Source of the DNA: Roseovarius sp.
GTDB lineage: Bacteria > Pseudomonadota > Alphaproteobacteria > Rhodobacterales > Rhodobacteraceae
Length of the DNA: 10,814 nucleotides
Reading direction: 5' to 3'
Assembly: GCA_021767845.1 (NCBI GenBank)
Contig: JAASSQ010000094.1
Span: forward strand, 1 to 10,814
The position numbers and the translations under genes are program-made. The notes under the pieces were generated by a model that did no database searches, was not told where the DNA came from, and saw nothing but the letters and a program-made list of their open reading frames with translations. Of the stretch, positions 1 to 6,419 are shown in pieces. The first letter of the stretch is position 1; the number at the start of each line of letters is the position of its first letter.

Positions 1-1
1 C

Positions 2-754
2 TCATGCCGCGCGGGCCTCGTCCATCAGCCGGCGCATCTCCTTGATGGCCGGTCCCAGCCCGAGGAAAATCGCCTCAGCGATCAGGAAATGCCCGATGTT
101 CAGCTCGACCACCTCGGGCATCGCCGCCACGGGCTTCACCGTCTCGAAGGTCAGCCCATGCCCCGCATGCACCTCCAGCCCCAGCGAATGCGCCAGCGCC
201 GCGCCCTCGCGCAGCGCCTCCAATTCGGCATCGCGCTTGGCGGTCTCGCCCTCGTAGTGCAGGTCGCAATAGGCGCCGGTATGCAGCTCGACCACCGCCG
301 CGCCGATCCGCGCCGCCGCCTCGATCTGGCGCCGCTCATGCCCGATGAACAGCGACACGCGGCACCCCGCCTCGCGCAGCGGCGCGATGTACTCGCCCAG
401 ACGGCCCTCGTCCCCGGCCACGTCCAGCCCGCCCTCGGTGGTGCGTTCCTCGCGCTTTTCCGGCACGATGCACACGGCATGGGGCTTGTGGCGCAGGGCG
501 ATCGCCTGCATCTCGGCCGTCGCCGCCATCTCGAAATTCAATGGCCGCTCCAGCGCCGCCATCAGCCGTTCGATGTCCACATCCGCAATATGGCGGCGGT
601 CTTCGCGCAGATGCGCCGTGATCCCGTCGGCACCCGACGCCTCGGCCAGTTTCGCCGCGCGTACCGGATCGGGATAGGCGCTGCCGCGCGCATTCCGCAC
701 GGTCGCCACATGGTCGATATTCACCCCAAGCCGCAGCTTGCCTTGCATTGCCAT
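2..754 (-). CDS. pdxJ: Pyridoxine 5'-phosphate synthase PdxJ
   Basis: Cytoplasmic TIM-barrel enzyme that condenses 1-deoxyxylulose 5-phosphate with 3-amino-2-oxopropyl phosphate to form pyridoxine 5'-phosphate, the last ring-forming step of DXP-dependent vitamin B6 synthesis. The 250-residue product is slightly longer than the usual 240 or so. Seen in the protein: LRLGVNIDHVATVRNARG at the N-terminus, ITAHLREDRRHI (catalytic His about 48), FEMAAT (Glu about 75), VPEKREERTTEGGLDV (about 98-112), VELHTGAYC (about 155-163), HAGHGLTFE (about 196-204) and ELNIGHFLI near the C-terminus; all are PdxJ signatures. The start is the ATG at 754 (M-A-M); the ATG two codons later is equally possible. A GAGGAAAGGG stretch lies upstream. 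It is the last complete gene of a leftward series and lies 42 bases after the DUF2062 gene. Its stop (TGA, 4-2) overlaps an ATG at 5-3, which suggests a translationally coupled next gene outside the window. Confidence 0.97.
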   Translation of the reverse strand: MAMQGKLRLGVNIDHVATVRNARGSAYPDPVRAAKLAEASGADGITAHLREDRRHIADVDIERLMAALERPLNFEMAATAEMQAIALRHKPHAVCIVPEKREERTTEGGLDVAGDEGRLGEYIAPLREAGCRVSLFIGHERRQIEAAARIGAAVVELHTGAYCDLHYEGETAKRDAELEALREGAALAHSLGLEVHAGHGLTFETVKPVAAMPEVVELNIGHFLIAEAIFLGLGPAIKEMRRLMDEARAA

Positions 755-796
755 GATGCCGGCCCTTTCCTCAAGGTTGCTCGTGTCACCCGCAAC

Positions 797-1459
797 CTAG
801 TCCTGTTTATTCTTGGCGTCAGCCTTTTGCGCCGCCTTTTCCCGGATCGCGGCCCATTTCGCCTTGAGGGCACCCTTGCGGCGGTTCTGATAGGCCTGGA
901 TCACCGGCAGGCTCAGGTAATACCCGGCCAGCCCCGCGATCAGACCCGGCAGGATGCCCCCCACCATGTAGGGAAAGAACACCTCGTCATAGAACAGGTG
1001 CAGATGGCTCCAGTCGGCGCGTTGGTCGGTGAAAACGGCCCAGAGATTGTGCTGAAGATCCCGCCCGGCATCGACGAACTTGCCCCCAAGCGAGCGTTGC
1101 ACCTCGTCACCGATCTGATGGCCCATGCCGGTCAGGACATAGCCCGTCTGCAACGAGATCGCCATGATCGGCACGAAGGTCAGCGGGTTGCCCACGAAAG
1201 TCGCCAGCAGCGACGCGACGATATTGCCGCGCATGATCCAGGCCAATGTGGCGGCCAGCACGAAATGCAGGCCGAAAAACGGCGAGAAGGTCACGAAGAT
1301 TCCGGCAAAGATTCCCCGTGCGATCCGGTGCGGCGGATCGGGCAGACGATGCAGCCGGTGCGTCACGTAGCGGAACGCCCGGGTCCAGCCGCCCCGCGGC
1401 CAGAAGAAATCGGCGACGGCCTGCCATACCGGTCGTCTGTCTCGGCGTTTGAAGACCAC
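797..1459 (-). CDS. DUF2062 family membrane protein
   Basis: Inner-membrane protein of about 220 residues with no established function. Seen: a basic N-terminus (FKRRDRRPVW), an aromatic/basic stretch (WPRGGWTRAF), then the DUF2062 core with two closely spaced hydrophobic segments (about 48-75 and 79-108) containing GIFAGIFVTFSPFFGLHF and TFVGNPLTFVP. A third hydrophobic segment lies at about 164-185, followed by a Lys/Ala-rich, probably cytoplasmic tail. The reading frame is open as far upstream as 1600, but I choose the GTG at 1459: it sits 7 bases after an AGGAG at 1471-1467, and family members I recall begin with a similar basic V-F-K-R sequence. An ATG start upstream would lie inside rel. 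The gene begins 10 bases after the rel stop and belongs to the rpoZ-rel-DUF2062-pdxJ order common in Rhodobacterales. A link to the stringent response is suggested only by position. Confidence 0.9.
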   Translation of the reverse strand: MVFKRRDRRPVWQAVADFFWPRGGWTRAFRYVTHRLHRLPDPPHRIARGIFAGIFVTFSPFFGLHFVLAATLAWIMRGNIVASLLATFVGNPLTFVPIMAISLQTGYVLTGMGHQIGDEVQRSLGGKFVDAGRDLQHNLWAVFTDQRADWSHLHLFYDEVFFPYMVGGILPGLIAGLAGYYLSLPVIQAYQNRRKGALKAKWAAIREKAAQKADAKNKQD

Positions 1460-1466
1460 CTCGGGG

Positions 1467-1471
1467 CTCCT
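1467..1471 (-). promoter_or_regulatory. Ribosome binding site of the DUF2062 gene, overlapping the rel stop
   Basis: On the minus strand AGGAG lies 7 bases before the GTG at 1459. Its first two bases (A, G) are also the last two of the rel TAG stop (1472-1470). This decides the GTG start over longer alternatives and suggests that ribosomes finishing rel can re-initiate on the DUF2062 gene. Confidence 0.75.
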
Positions 1472-3611
1472 AGCGTTCGTTCGGTCCGGCGCTTCCGGCG
1501 TGCCGGGGATCACGGTGGCGTTCCACCGATGCCACATCGCTTTCCGCATCCAGGGCACTGATGACGCCGTGCAGGTGCTCGGCGTCGCGCAACTCGACAT
1601 CCACCAGAAGCCGGAAGAAATCCGGCTTGCGGTCCACGAAGGTCAGGTTCGAGATATTGGCCTTCTGCTCTCCGATCAATGTGCAAATCCGTCCCAGCAC
1701 ACCGGCATCGTTGCCTATGGTGACATCCAGCGTCACGGCATAGGCCGCCGGATGGGTGCCCGAGTGCCAGTGCAGGTCCAGCCAGCGGTCGGGCTGATCG
1801 TCATAGGCCGAAAGCGATTCGCAGTCGATCGCGTGAACCACCACCCCACGGCCGCGATAGGTGATGCCGACGATCCGCTCCCCCGGCAGCGGCTGGCAGC
1901 AGCGCGCCCGCTCGAAGCTCTGATCGGGCGACAGGCCGATCACCGCGCGCTCGCGGCCCACTTCCTCACCCTCCTCGGGGGCAAGATCGGGATACACCGC
2001 GTTCAGAACCTGTTGCGCCGTCAGTTCGGCACTGCCAAGCCGGGCCAGCACCTCGTCGCGGTTCTTCAGTCGCAGGGTCTTGGCCGCGCTTTCCAGCGCC
2101 TTGTCGGTGGCCTTCTTGCCCACATGCTCGAAGGCCGAGCGCGCCAGTTCACGCCCCAGCTTGATGAACCGGTCGCGATCCAGTTCGCGCAGGGCACGCC
2201 GGATCGCGGCCCGCGCCTTGCCGGTCGTGGCGATATCCAGCCACGTGGCCTGCGGTGTCTGCCCGTCGGCGGTAATCACCTCGACCGACTGGCCGTTCTT
2301 GATCCGGGTCCACAGCGGCACGCGCATCCCGTCCACCTTGGCGCCGACGGTCGCATTGCCGATCCGGGTGTGAATGGCATAGGCAAAGTCGATCGGCGTC
2401 GCCCCGCGCGGCAGCTTGACCACGTCGCCCTTGGGCGTGAAGCAGAACACCTTGTCGGCATACATCTCCAGCTTCACCGCCTCGAGGAAATCCTCGTGAT
2501 TGTCCTCGGCGTCGAATTGCTCGGTCAGGCTGGCGATCCATTTTGCCGGATCGACCGCAAACGGGTTCTCGGCGCGCACGCCGTCCCGGTAGGACCAATG
2601 CGCCGCCACCCCCGATTCGGCCACGTCATGCATCTGCCGGGTGCGGATCTGCACCTCGACCCGCTTGCCGTCGCGCCCCGACACCGTGGTATGGATCGAA
2701 CGGTAGCCGTTCGACTTGGGCTGGCTGATGTAATCCTTGAACCGCCCCGGAACGGCGCGCCACCGCCGGTGGATCGCGCCCAGGGCGGCATAGCAATCCT
2801 CCTCGCTGCGGGTGACGACGCGGAAGCCATAGATGTCGGAGAGGCGCGAGAACCCCATCTCCTTCTCCTGCATCTTGCGCCAGATCGAATACGGTTTCTT
2901 GGCCCGCCCGAAGACTTCGGCCTCGATTCCGGCCTTGGCCAGCTCGTGACGCATGTCGCCGGTGATCCGCTCGACCACGTCGCCGGTTTCTTTCTGCAGC
3001 GTGATGAACCGGCGGATGATCGAGGCGCGCGCGTCCGGGTTCAGCACGCGAAAGGCCAGGTCCTCCAGCTCCTCGCGCATCCACTGCATCCCCATCCGGC
3101 CCGCCAGCGGCGCGAAGATGTCCATGGTTTCACGCGCCTTCTGGGCCTGCTTGTCGGGGCGCATCGCCTTGATCGTACGCATGTTGTGCAGCCGGTCGGC
3201 CAGCTTGACCAGTATCACCCGCAGATCTTTGGACATGGCCATGAACAGCTTGCGAAAATTCTCGGCCTGCTTGGTCTCGGAACTGCTCAGTTGCAGGTTG
3301 GTCAGCTTGGTGACACCGTCCACCAGGTCGGCGATTTCCGCGCCGAACCGATCCGCCACCGCCGCATAGGAGGCGCGGGTATCCTCGATCGTGTCATGCA
3401 GAAGCGCGGTCACGATGGTCGCATCGTCCAGCCGCTGCTCGGCCAGGATCGCCGCCACGGCGACGGGATGCGTGAAATAGGGCTCGCCCGAATGCCGGAA
3501 CTGCCCCTCATGCATCGCGCGGCCGTAGTCATAGGCCGCGCGGATCAGCGCCTCGTCGGTTTTCGGGTTGTAGGTGCGGACCAGCGCGACGAGGTCGTCA
3601 ACCGAAATCAT
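1470..3611 (-). CDS. rel: Bifunctional (p)ppGpp synthetase/hydrolase (RelA/SpoT homologue)
   Basis: Long RSH enzyme (713 residues) that makes (p)ppGpp from GTP/GDP plus ATP and hydrolyses it, controlling the stringent response. Domains in order: HD hydrolase at about 25-190 (FTHP His48, LLHDTIEDT with His72-Asp73, KLADRLHNMRT about 136-146), all metal-site motifs present; synthetase at about 235-345 (AKKPYSIWRKM, DIYGFRVV, YISQPKSNGYRSIHTTV, VEVQIRTRQMHDVAE); TGS at about 387-448 (FTPKGDVVKLPRGATPIDFAYAIH); the zinc-finger-type RARCCQPLPGERIVG at about 568-582; and a C-terminal ACT domain at about 625-700. The synthetase carries RFKD (290-293), the R-x-K-D form of bifunctional Rel/SpoT enzymes rather than the E-x-D-D form of synthetase-only RelA. 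With the intact HD motifs this predicts both activities. It starts 31 bases after rpoZ and ends with TAG inside the ribosome binding site of the next gene. The name spoT would be equally acceptable. Confidence 0.96.
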   Translation of the reverse strand: MISVDDLVALVRTYNPKTDEALIRAAYDYGRAMHEGQFRHSGEPYFTHPVAVAAILAEQRLDDATIVTALLHDTIEDTRASYAAVADRFGAEIADLVDGVTKLTNLQLSSSETKQAENFRKLFMAMSKDLRVILVKLADRLHNMRTIKAMRPDKQAQKARETMDIFAPLAGRMGMQWMREELEDLAFRVLNPDARASIIRRFITLQKETGDVVERITGDMRHELAKAGIEAEVFGRAKKPYSIWRKMQEKEMGFSRLSDIYGFRVVTRSEEDCYAALGAIHRRWRAVPGRFKDYISQPKSNGYRSIHTTVSGRDGKRVEVQIRTRQMHDVAESGVAAHWSYRDGVRAENPFAVDPAKWIASLTEQFDAEDNHEDFLEAVKLEMYADKVFCFTPKGDVVKLPRGATPIDFAYAIHTRIGNATVGAKVDGMRVPLWTRIKNGQSVEVITADGQTPQATWLDIATTGKARAAIRRALRELDRDRFIKLGRELARSAFEHVGKKATDKALESAAKTLRLKNRDEVLARLGSAELTAQQVLNAVYPDLAPEEGEEVGRERAVIGLSPDQSFERARCCQPLPGERIVGITYRGRGVVVHAIDCESLSAYDDQPDRWLDLHWHSGTHPAAYAVTLDVTIGNDAGVLGRICTLIGEQKANISNLTFVDRKPDFFRLLVDVELRDAEHLHGVISALDAESDVASVERHRDPRHAGSAGPNER

Positions 3612-3642
3612 GCCGTCCGCATCTCCGGGTCGTGCGGCCGCG

Positions 3643-4002
3643 TCAGCCCTGGCCTTGCGCTTCCATCAGCGCGCGCAGCAGCTTTTCTTCCGACATGTCG
3701 TCGTCGGCCGCGGGCTTGTCCGGCTCGCCGCCGCCCATCAGCAGGGCCATCGAATCCTCTTCGGGCTCGTCCACCTCGATCTGGGTCTGGTTGGCCTCGA
3801 TCAGGCGCTCCCGCAACTCGTCGGCCGATTGGGTCTCTTCCGCGATCTCGCGCAGGGCGACGACCGGGTTCTTGTCATTGTCACGATCCACGGTCAGAGG
3901 GGCGCCCGCCGAAATTTCGCGCGCCCGATGGGCGGCCAGCATGACAAGCTCGAATCGGTTCGGAACCTTATCGACACAATCTTCTGTGGTAACGCGGGCC
4001 AT
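3643..4002 (-). CDS. rpoZ: RNA polymerase omega subunit
   Basis: Small subunit (119 residues) that helps fold and recruit beta-prime in RNA polymerase. The N-terminal half carries the omega signature: MARVTTEDCVDKVPNRFELV, then LAAHRAREISAG and NPVVALREIAEE. The C-terminal 50 or so residues are acidic and low in complexity (EVDEPEEDSMALLMGGG, ADDDMSEEK), an extension commonly seen in alphaproteobacterial omega. The ATG at 4002 is preceded by GGAGGT 3 bases upstream (4011-4006). It lies 72 bases downstream of folK, enough room for its own promoter, and 31 bases upstream of rel. In E. coli omega forms part of ppGpp site 1, partly through the residues after its N-terminal Met; the MARV start is retained here. 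Whether this polymerase binds ppGpp in that way is inference. Confidence 0.95.
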   Translation of the reverse strand: MARVTTEDCVDKVPNRFELVMLAAHRAREISAGAPLTVDRDNDKNPVVALREIAEETQSADELRERLIEANQTQIEVDEPEEDSMALLMGGGEPDKPAADDDMSEEKLLRALMEAQGQG

Positions 4003-4074
4003 GTGACCTCCGGTAAGTCGTCTTGCAAGAGATCGTCTTCCTAAGCCTTCACGCCAGGATTTACAAGCGGAGAA
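4003..4074 (-). promoter_or_regulatory. Possible rpoZ promoter and leader with a short palindrome
   Basis: This 72-base gap between folK and rpoZ is visibly less GC-rich than the flanking genes. On the minus strand a weak sigma-70-like pair is visible: TTGTAA at 4066-4061 (4 of 6 matches to TTGACA) and TAGGAA at 4043-4038 (3 of 6 matches to TATAAT), 17 bases apart. A perfect 10-base palindrome, TCTTGCAAGA, follows at 4021-4030, where transcription would begin. The GGAGGT ribosome binding site is at 4011-4006. No terminator hairpin is apparent, so readthrough from folK is also likely. The promoter is a guess from weak matches. Confidence 0.3.
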
Positions 4075-4641
4075 TCACAGCCGCACGGCCTCGGCCACGG
4101 CCTCCCGGGGCAGGTTGGCCAGCATCTGCGCCACCGTCCGCCCCAGGACCGGGTGCCGCCACTGCGGCGCCACGTCGGCCAACGGCACCAGCACGAAGGC
4201 CCGGTCCTGCATCCGCGGATGCGGCAGGATCAACCGGTCGGGCGCGCGGCGGGCCTGATCCTCCATCGGCAGATTCCGCCAGGCCCGGTGGGTCGCACGG
4301 TCCGGGCACACCTGCTCGCCCCACGCGATCAGGTCCAGATCCAGCGTCCGCTGACCCCACCTGACATCCCGCGCGCGGCCGAACTCGGCCTCGACCTCGT
4401 GCAACAGCCGCAGCAGCGCCTGCGCCCCGCCCTCCCGGCGCAGCACAGCGGCGGCGTTCACGTAATCCGGCCCGGCGCCCGGCGGGAAACACGGGGTGCG
4501 GTAAAACCCGCTCACCGCGTCGATCTTGCAGCCGCGCCGCGCCAACACGCCAAGCGCGGCGCGCAAGGTCTCGCCGGGTGCGCCCCGCGCCGAGGGCATG
4601 TTTCCGCCAAGCGCCACCAGGGCCTCTTCCACTTCGCGCAT
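4075..4641 (-). CDS. folK: 2-amino-4-hydroxy-6-hydroxymethyldihydropteridine diphosphokinase (HPPK)
   Basis: Cytoplasmic folate-pathway kinase that transfers pyrophosphate from ATP to 6-hydroxymethyl-7,8-dihydropterin before condensation with p-aminobenzoate. The product is 188 residues, a little longer than the roughly 160 of E. coli HPPK. Seen: ALVALGGNMPSARG at the N-terminus (nucleotide/pterin-site loop), VSGFYRTPCFPPGAGPDYVNAA (about 43-64), the diagnostic FGRARDVRWGQRTLDLDLI (about 87-105) with magnesium-binding Asp101 and Asp103, and LPHPRMQDRAFVLVPL (about 139-154). The ATG at 4641 has AAGGA about 9 bases upstream. It is the first gene of the leftward group and diverges from the NYN-domain gene across a 143-base gap. 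No folP or folB neighbour is in the window. Confidence 0.96.
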   Translation of the reverse strand: MREVEEALVALGGNMPSARGAPGETLRAALGVLARRGCKIDAVSGFYRTPCFPPGAGPDYVNAAAVLRREGGAQALLRLLHEVEAEFGRARDVRWGQRTLDLDLIAWGEQVCPDRATHRAWRNLPMEDQARRAPDRLILPHPRMQDRAFVLVPLADVAPQWRHPVLGRTVAQMLANLPREAVAEAVRL

Positions 4642-4784
4642 GGGCCACTATCCTTCTGCCGTGACGTCCCGTATTGTGTTTCCATTCGAGCATTCTAGGT
4701 TTACTGGTCCATCGCGGTTCCCCTCCGCAACTCACTTTATATGTTCACACGACCAGGGTTTCGGCAAATCGGAAGGATCTCTTG
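4642..4784. promoter_or_regulatory. Divergent promoter region between folK and the NYN-domain gene
   Basis: Both flanking genes read away from this 143-base stretch, so it must hold their promoters. It is clearly lower in GC than its surroundings. Leftward, a good -10 candidate TAGAAT lies on the minus strand at 4697-4692 (5 of 6 matches), but I see no convincing -35 at 16-18 bases. Rightward, TATATG at 4738-4743 within CTTTATATG is a plausible -10 about 40 bases before the start codon, again without a recognisable -35. A third possible box, TTCACA at 4744-4749, has no -10 at proper spacing. No clear operator repeat was seen. Confidence 0.45.
4773..4777 (+). promoter_or_regulatory. Ribosome binding site of the NYN-domain gene
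   Basis: AAGGA ends 7 bases before the ATG at 4785. The frame stays open upstream to another ATG at 4674, but the added residues look unconserved and lie in the AT-richer promoter region. This site therefore fixes the start at 4785. Confidence 0.7.
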
Positions 4785-5357
4785 ATGTTCTACAAGGACG
4801 AACGGCTCGCGCTGTTCATCGACGGATCAAACCTCTACGCGGCGGCCAAGGCGCTCGGGTTCGACATTGACTACAAGCTCTTGCGCGCCGAATTCATGCG
4901 TCGCGGCAAGATGCTCCGCGCATTCTACTACACCGCGATGCTCGAAAACGACGAATATTCCCCGATCCGGCCGCTGGTCGACTGGCTGAACTACAACGGC
5001 TTCACGATGGTGACCAAGCCCGCCAAGGAATTCACCGACAGCCAGGGCCGCCGCAAGGTCAAGGGCAACATGGACATCGAACTGACGGTCGATGCGATGG
5101 AGCTTGCGCCGCGCCTCGACCATGTCGTGCTGTTCTCCGGCGATGGCGATTTCCGCCCGCTGGTCGAAAGCCTGCAACGGCAGGGCGTTCGGGTCTCGGT
5201 GGTCTCCACCATCCGCAGCCAGCCCCCGATGATCGCCGATGAACTGCGCCGCCAGGCCGACAACTTCATCGAACTCGACGACCTCAAGGAGGTGATCGGC
5301 CGCCCGCCGCGTGAGCCGCAACCGGACCGCGACACGCCCCAGCAAGAAAGGGCCTGA
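4785..5357 (+). CDS. NYN domain (PIN-like, LabA/DUF88 family) putative nuclease
   Basis: A 190-residue cytoplasmic protein of the LabA/DUF88 NYN family, a branch of the PIN-like nuclease fold. Seen: LALFIDGSNLY (Asp13) at the start of strand 1; GRRKVKGNMDIELTVDAM (about 88-105), which supplies Asp97 and Asp103; VLFSGDGDFRPLVESL (about 115-130), with Asp120 and Asp122 in the SGDGDF motif; and GVRVSVVST (about 134-142). The full set of acidic residues expected for a metal-dependent PIN-like site is present. Family members are suspected of acting on RNA; the substrate here is unknown. The C-terminus after about 172 is a short Pro/Arg/Glu-rich tail. The start is set by AAGGA. It is the first rightward gene and is followed by a 111-base GC-rich structured gap, so it may be transcribed alone or together with ispH. 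Confidence 0.9.
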   Translation: MFYKDERLALFIDGSNLYAAAKALGFDIDYKLLRAEFMRRGKMLRAFYYTAMLENDEYSPIRPLVDWLNYNGFTMVTKPAKEFTDSQGRRKVKGNMDIELTVDAMELAPRLDHVVLFSGDGDFRPLVESLQRQGVRVSVVSTIRSQPPMIADELRRQADNFIELDDLKEVIGRPPREPQPDRDTPQQERA

Positions 5358-5468
5358 TCGACCTGGCCCGCGCCGGTGCCGCACCGCCCGGGCGCGGCGC
5401 GGGCACGATCCGGGGTCTGGACGCGGCGCCCGCTTGCGCCTAGGTCTGATCCCGACAGGAGGCCGCAG
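5358..5468 (+). other. Structured GC-rich spacer between the NYN gene and ispH
   Basis: This 111-base gap contains a perfect 9-base inverted repeat, GCCCGCGCC (5366-5374) and GGCGCGGGC (5396-5404). The loop itself holds CGGT/ACCG arms (5374-5377 and 5383-5386) and the palindrome CGCCCGGGCG (5385-5394). No T-run follows, so it is not a textbook intrinsic terminator. It could be an attenuating or RNA-stabilising hairpin. Downstream, a very weak promoter-like pair (TGGACG 5418-5423, TAGGTC 5441-5446, 17 apart) might drive ispH. The ispH ribosome binding site closes the gap. Confidence 0.4.
5457..5462 (+). promoter_or_regulatory. Ribosome binding site of ispH
   Basis: AGGAGG lies 6 bases before the ATG at 5469, a near-ideal Shine-Dalgarno. 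It decides this start over an upstream in-frame ATG at 5376, which lies within the GC-rich hairpin region and would add an Arg/Pro-rich extension unlike IspH. Confidence 0.85.
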
Positions 5469-6419
5469 ATGACCAAACCCCCTCTGACGCTCTATCTGGC
5501 CGCGCCGCGTGGCTTCTGCGCGGGCGTGGATCGTGCGATCAAGATCGTGGAAATGGCGCTTCGGAAATGGGGCGCTCCGGTCTATGTCCGGCACGAGATC
5601 GTGCACAACAGGTACGTGGTGGACGACCTGCGCGACAAGGGCGCCGTCTTCGTCGAGGAACTGGACGAATGCCCCGATGACCGCCCGGTGATCTTCTCCG
5701 CCCACGGCGTGCCGAAATCCGTGCCCGCCGAGGCCGCCAAGCGCGAGATGCTGTTCGTCGATGCCACCTGCCCGCTGGTCTCCAAGGTGCATATCGAGGC
5801 CGAACGCCACCACGAGAACGGCCTGCAGATCGTGATGATCGGCCATGCCGGCCACCCCGAGACAATCGGCACGATGGGCCAGCTTCCCGAGGGCGAGGTT
5901 CTACTGGTGGAAACCGTGGCCGATGTCGCCACGCTCGACGTGCGCGACCCCGAAAAACTGGCTTTCGTCACGCAAACCACCCTGTCGGTCGATGACACAT
6001 CCGACATCGTGGCGGCGCTGCAGGCCCGCTTCCCGTCGATCAAGGGCCCGCACAAGGAAGACATCTGCTACGCCACCACCAACCGCCAGGAGGCGGTCAA
6101 GGCCATGGCGCCCAAGGCCGACGCCCTCTTGGTGGTGGGCGCTCCGAACTCGTCCAATTCCAAACGTCTGGTCGAGGTGGGTGCGCGCGCCGGATGCAGC
6201 TACGCGCAACTGGTGCAACGCGCCACCGACATCGACTGGCGCGCACTCGACGGCATCCGCTCGATCGGCATCACCGCCGGCGCCTCGGCGCCCGAAGTGC
6301 TGGTGGACGAGGTGATCGAGGCGCTGAAAGCCCGCTACGACGTAACCGTCGAAACCATCGAGACCGCCACCGAGAATGTCGAGTTCAAGGTGCCCCGCGT
6401 CATGAGGGACCCCGCGTGA
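5469..6419 (+). CDS. ispH: 4-hydroxy-3-methylbut-2-enyl diphosphate reductase IspH
   Basis: Iron-sulfur enzyme that catalyses the last step of the MEP isoprenoid pathway, reducing HMBPP to isopentenyl and dimethylallyl diphosphate. It has 316 residues, the normal length. All three [4Fe-4S] cysteines are visible in context: Cys17 in APRGFCAGVDRAI, Cys101 in VDATCPLVSKVH and Cys200 in EDICYATTNRQ. Substrate-site residues are also present: His42 (VRHEIVHN), His79 (FSAHGVP), His129 and Glu131 (GHAGHPETIGTMGQ), the SSNS loop (about 228-231) and Ser273 in GITAGASAPE. The product probably acts in the cytoplasm with a ferredoxin/flavodoxin-type electron donor (family knowledge). Its TGA overlaps the GTG start of the next gene (GTGA), placing it first in a translationally coupled run of five genes ending with rnhA. 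Confidence 0.97.
   Translation: MTKPPLTLYLAAPRGFCAGVDRAIKIVEMALRKWGAPVYVRHEIVHNRYVVDDLRDKGAVFVEELDECPDDRPVIFSAHGVPKSVPAEAAKREMLFVDATCPLVSKVHIEAERHHENGLQIVMIGHAGHPETIGTMGQLPEGEVLLVETVADVATLDVRDPEKLAFVTQTTLSVDDTSDIVAALQARFPSIKGPHKEDICYATTNRQEAVKAMAPKADALLVVGAPNSSNSKRLVEVGARAGCSYAQLVQRATDIDWRALDGIRSIGITAGASAPEVLVDEVIEALKARYDVTVETIETATENVEFKVPRVMRDPA

Noticed and set aside
89..1561. Plus-strand open frame of about 490 codons opposite pdxJ and the DUF2062 gene
   Set aside because: Low-complexity Arg/His/Gln-rich translation antisense to two recognised genes; no ribosome binding site or motif.
1449..3944. Very long plus-strand open frame (over 800 codons) opposite rel and rpoZ
   Set aside because: The translation is rich in His, Arg, Gln and Leu with no domain, as expected from the antisense of a GC-rich gene with strong third-position bias. 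rel on the other strand is unmistakable.
4744..4772. TTCACA as a -35 box for the NYN gene
   Set aside because: It matches 5 of 6 bases, but no -10-like hexamer follows at 16-18 bases, and transcription would start too close to the ribosome binding site.
4827..5855. Minus-strand open frame of about 340 codons opposite the NYN gene and ispH
   Set aside because: It crosses two well-supported plus-strand genes and their spacer and has no recognisable domain.
6194..6415. N-terminal extension of the LysE-type frame into ispH
   Set aside because: The upstream residues are Arg/His-rich shadow sequence of ispH; the GTG at 6416 with GAGGG 7 bases upstream and a GTGA overlap is a better start.
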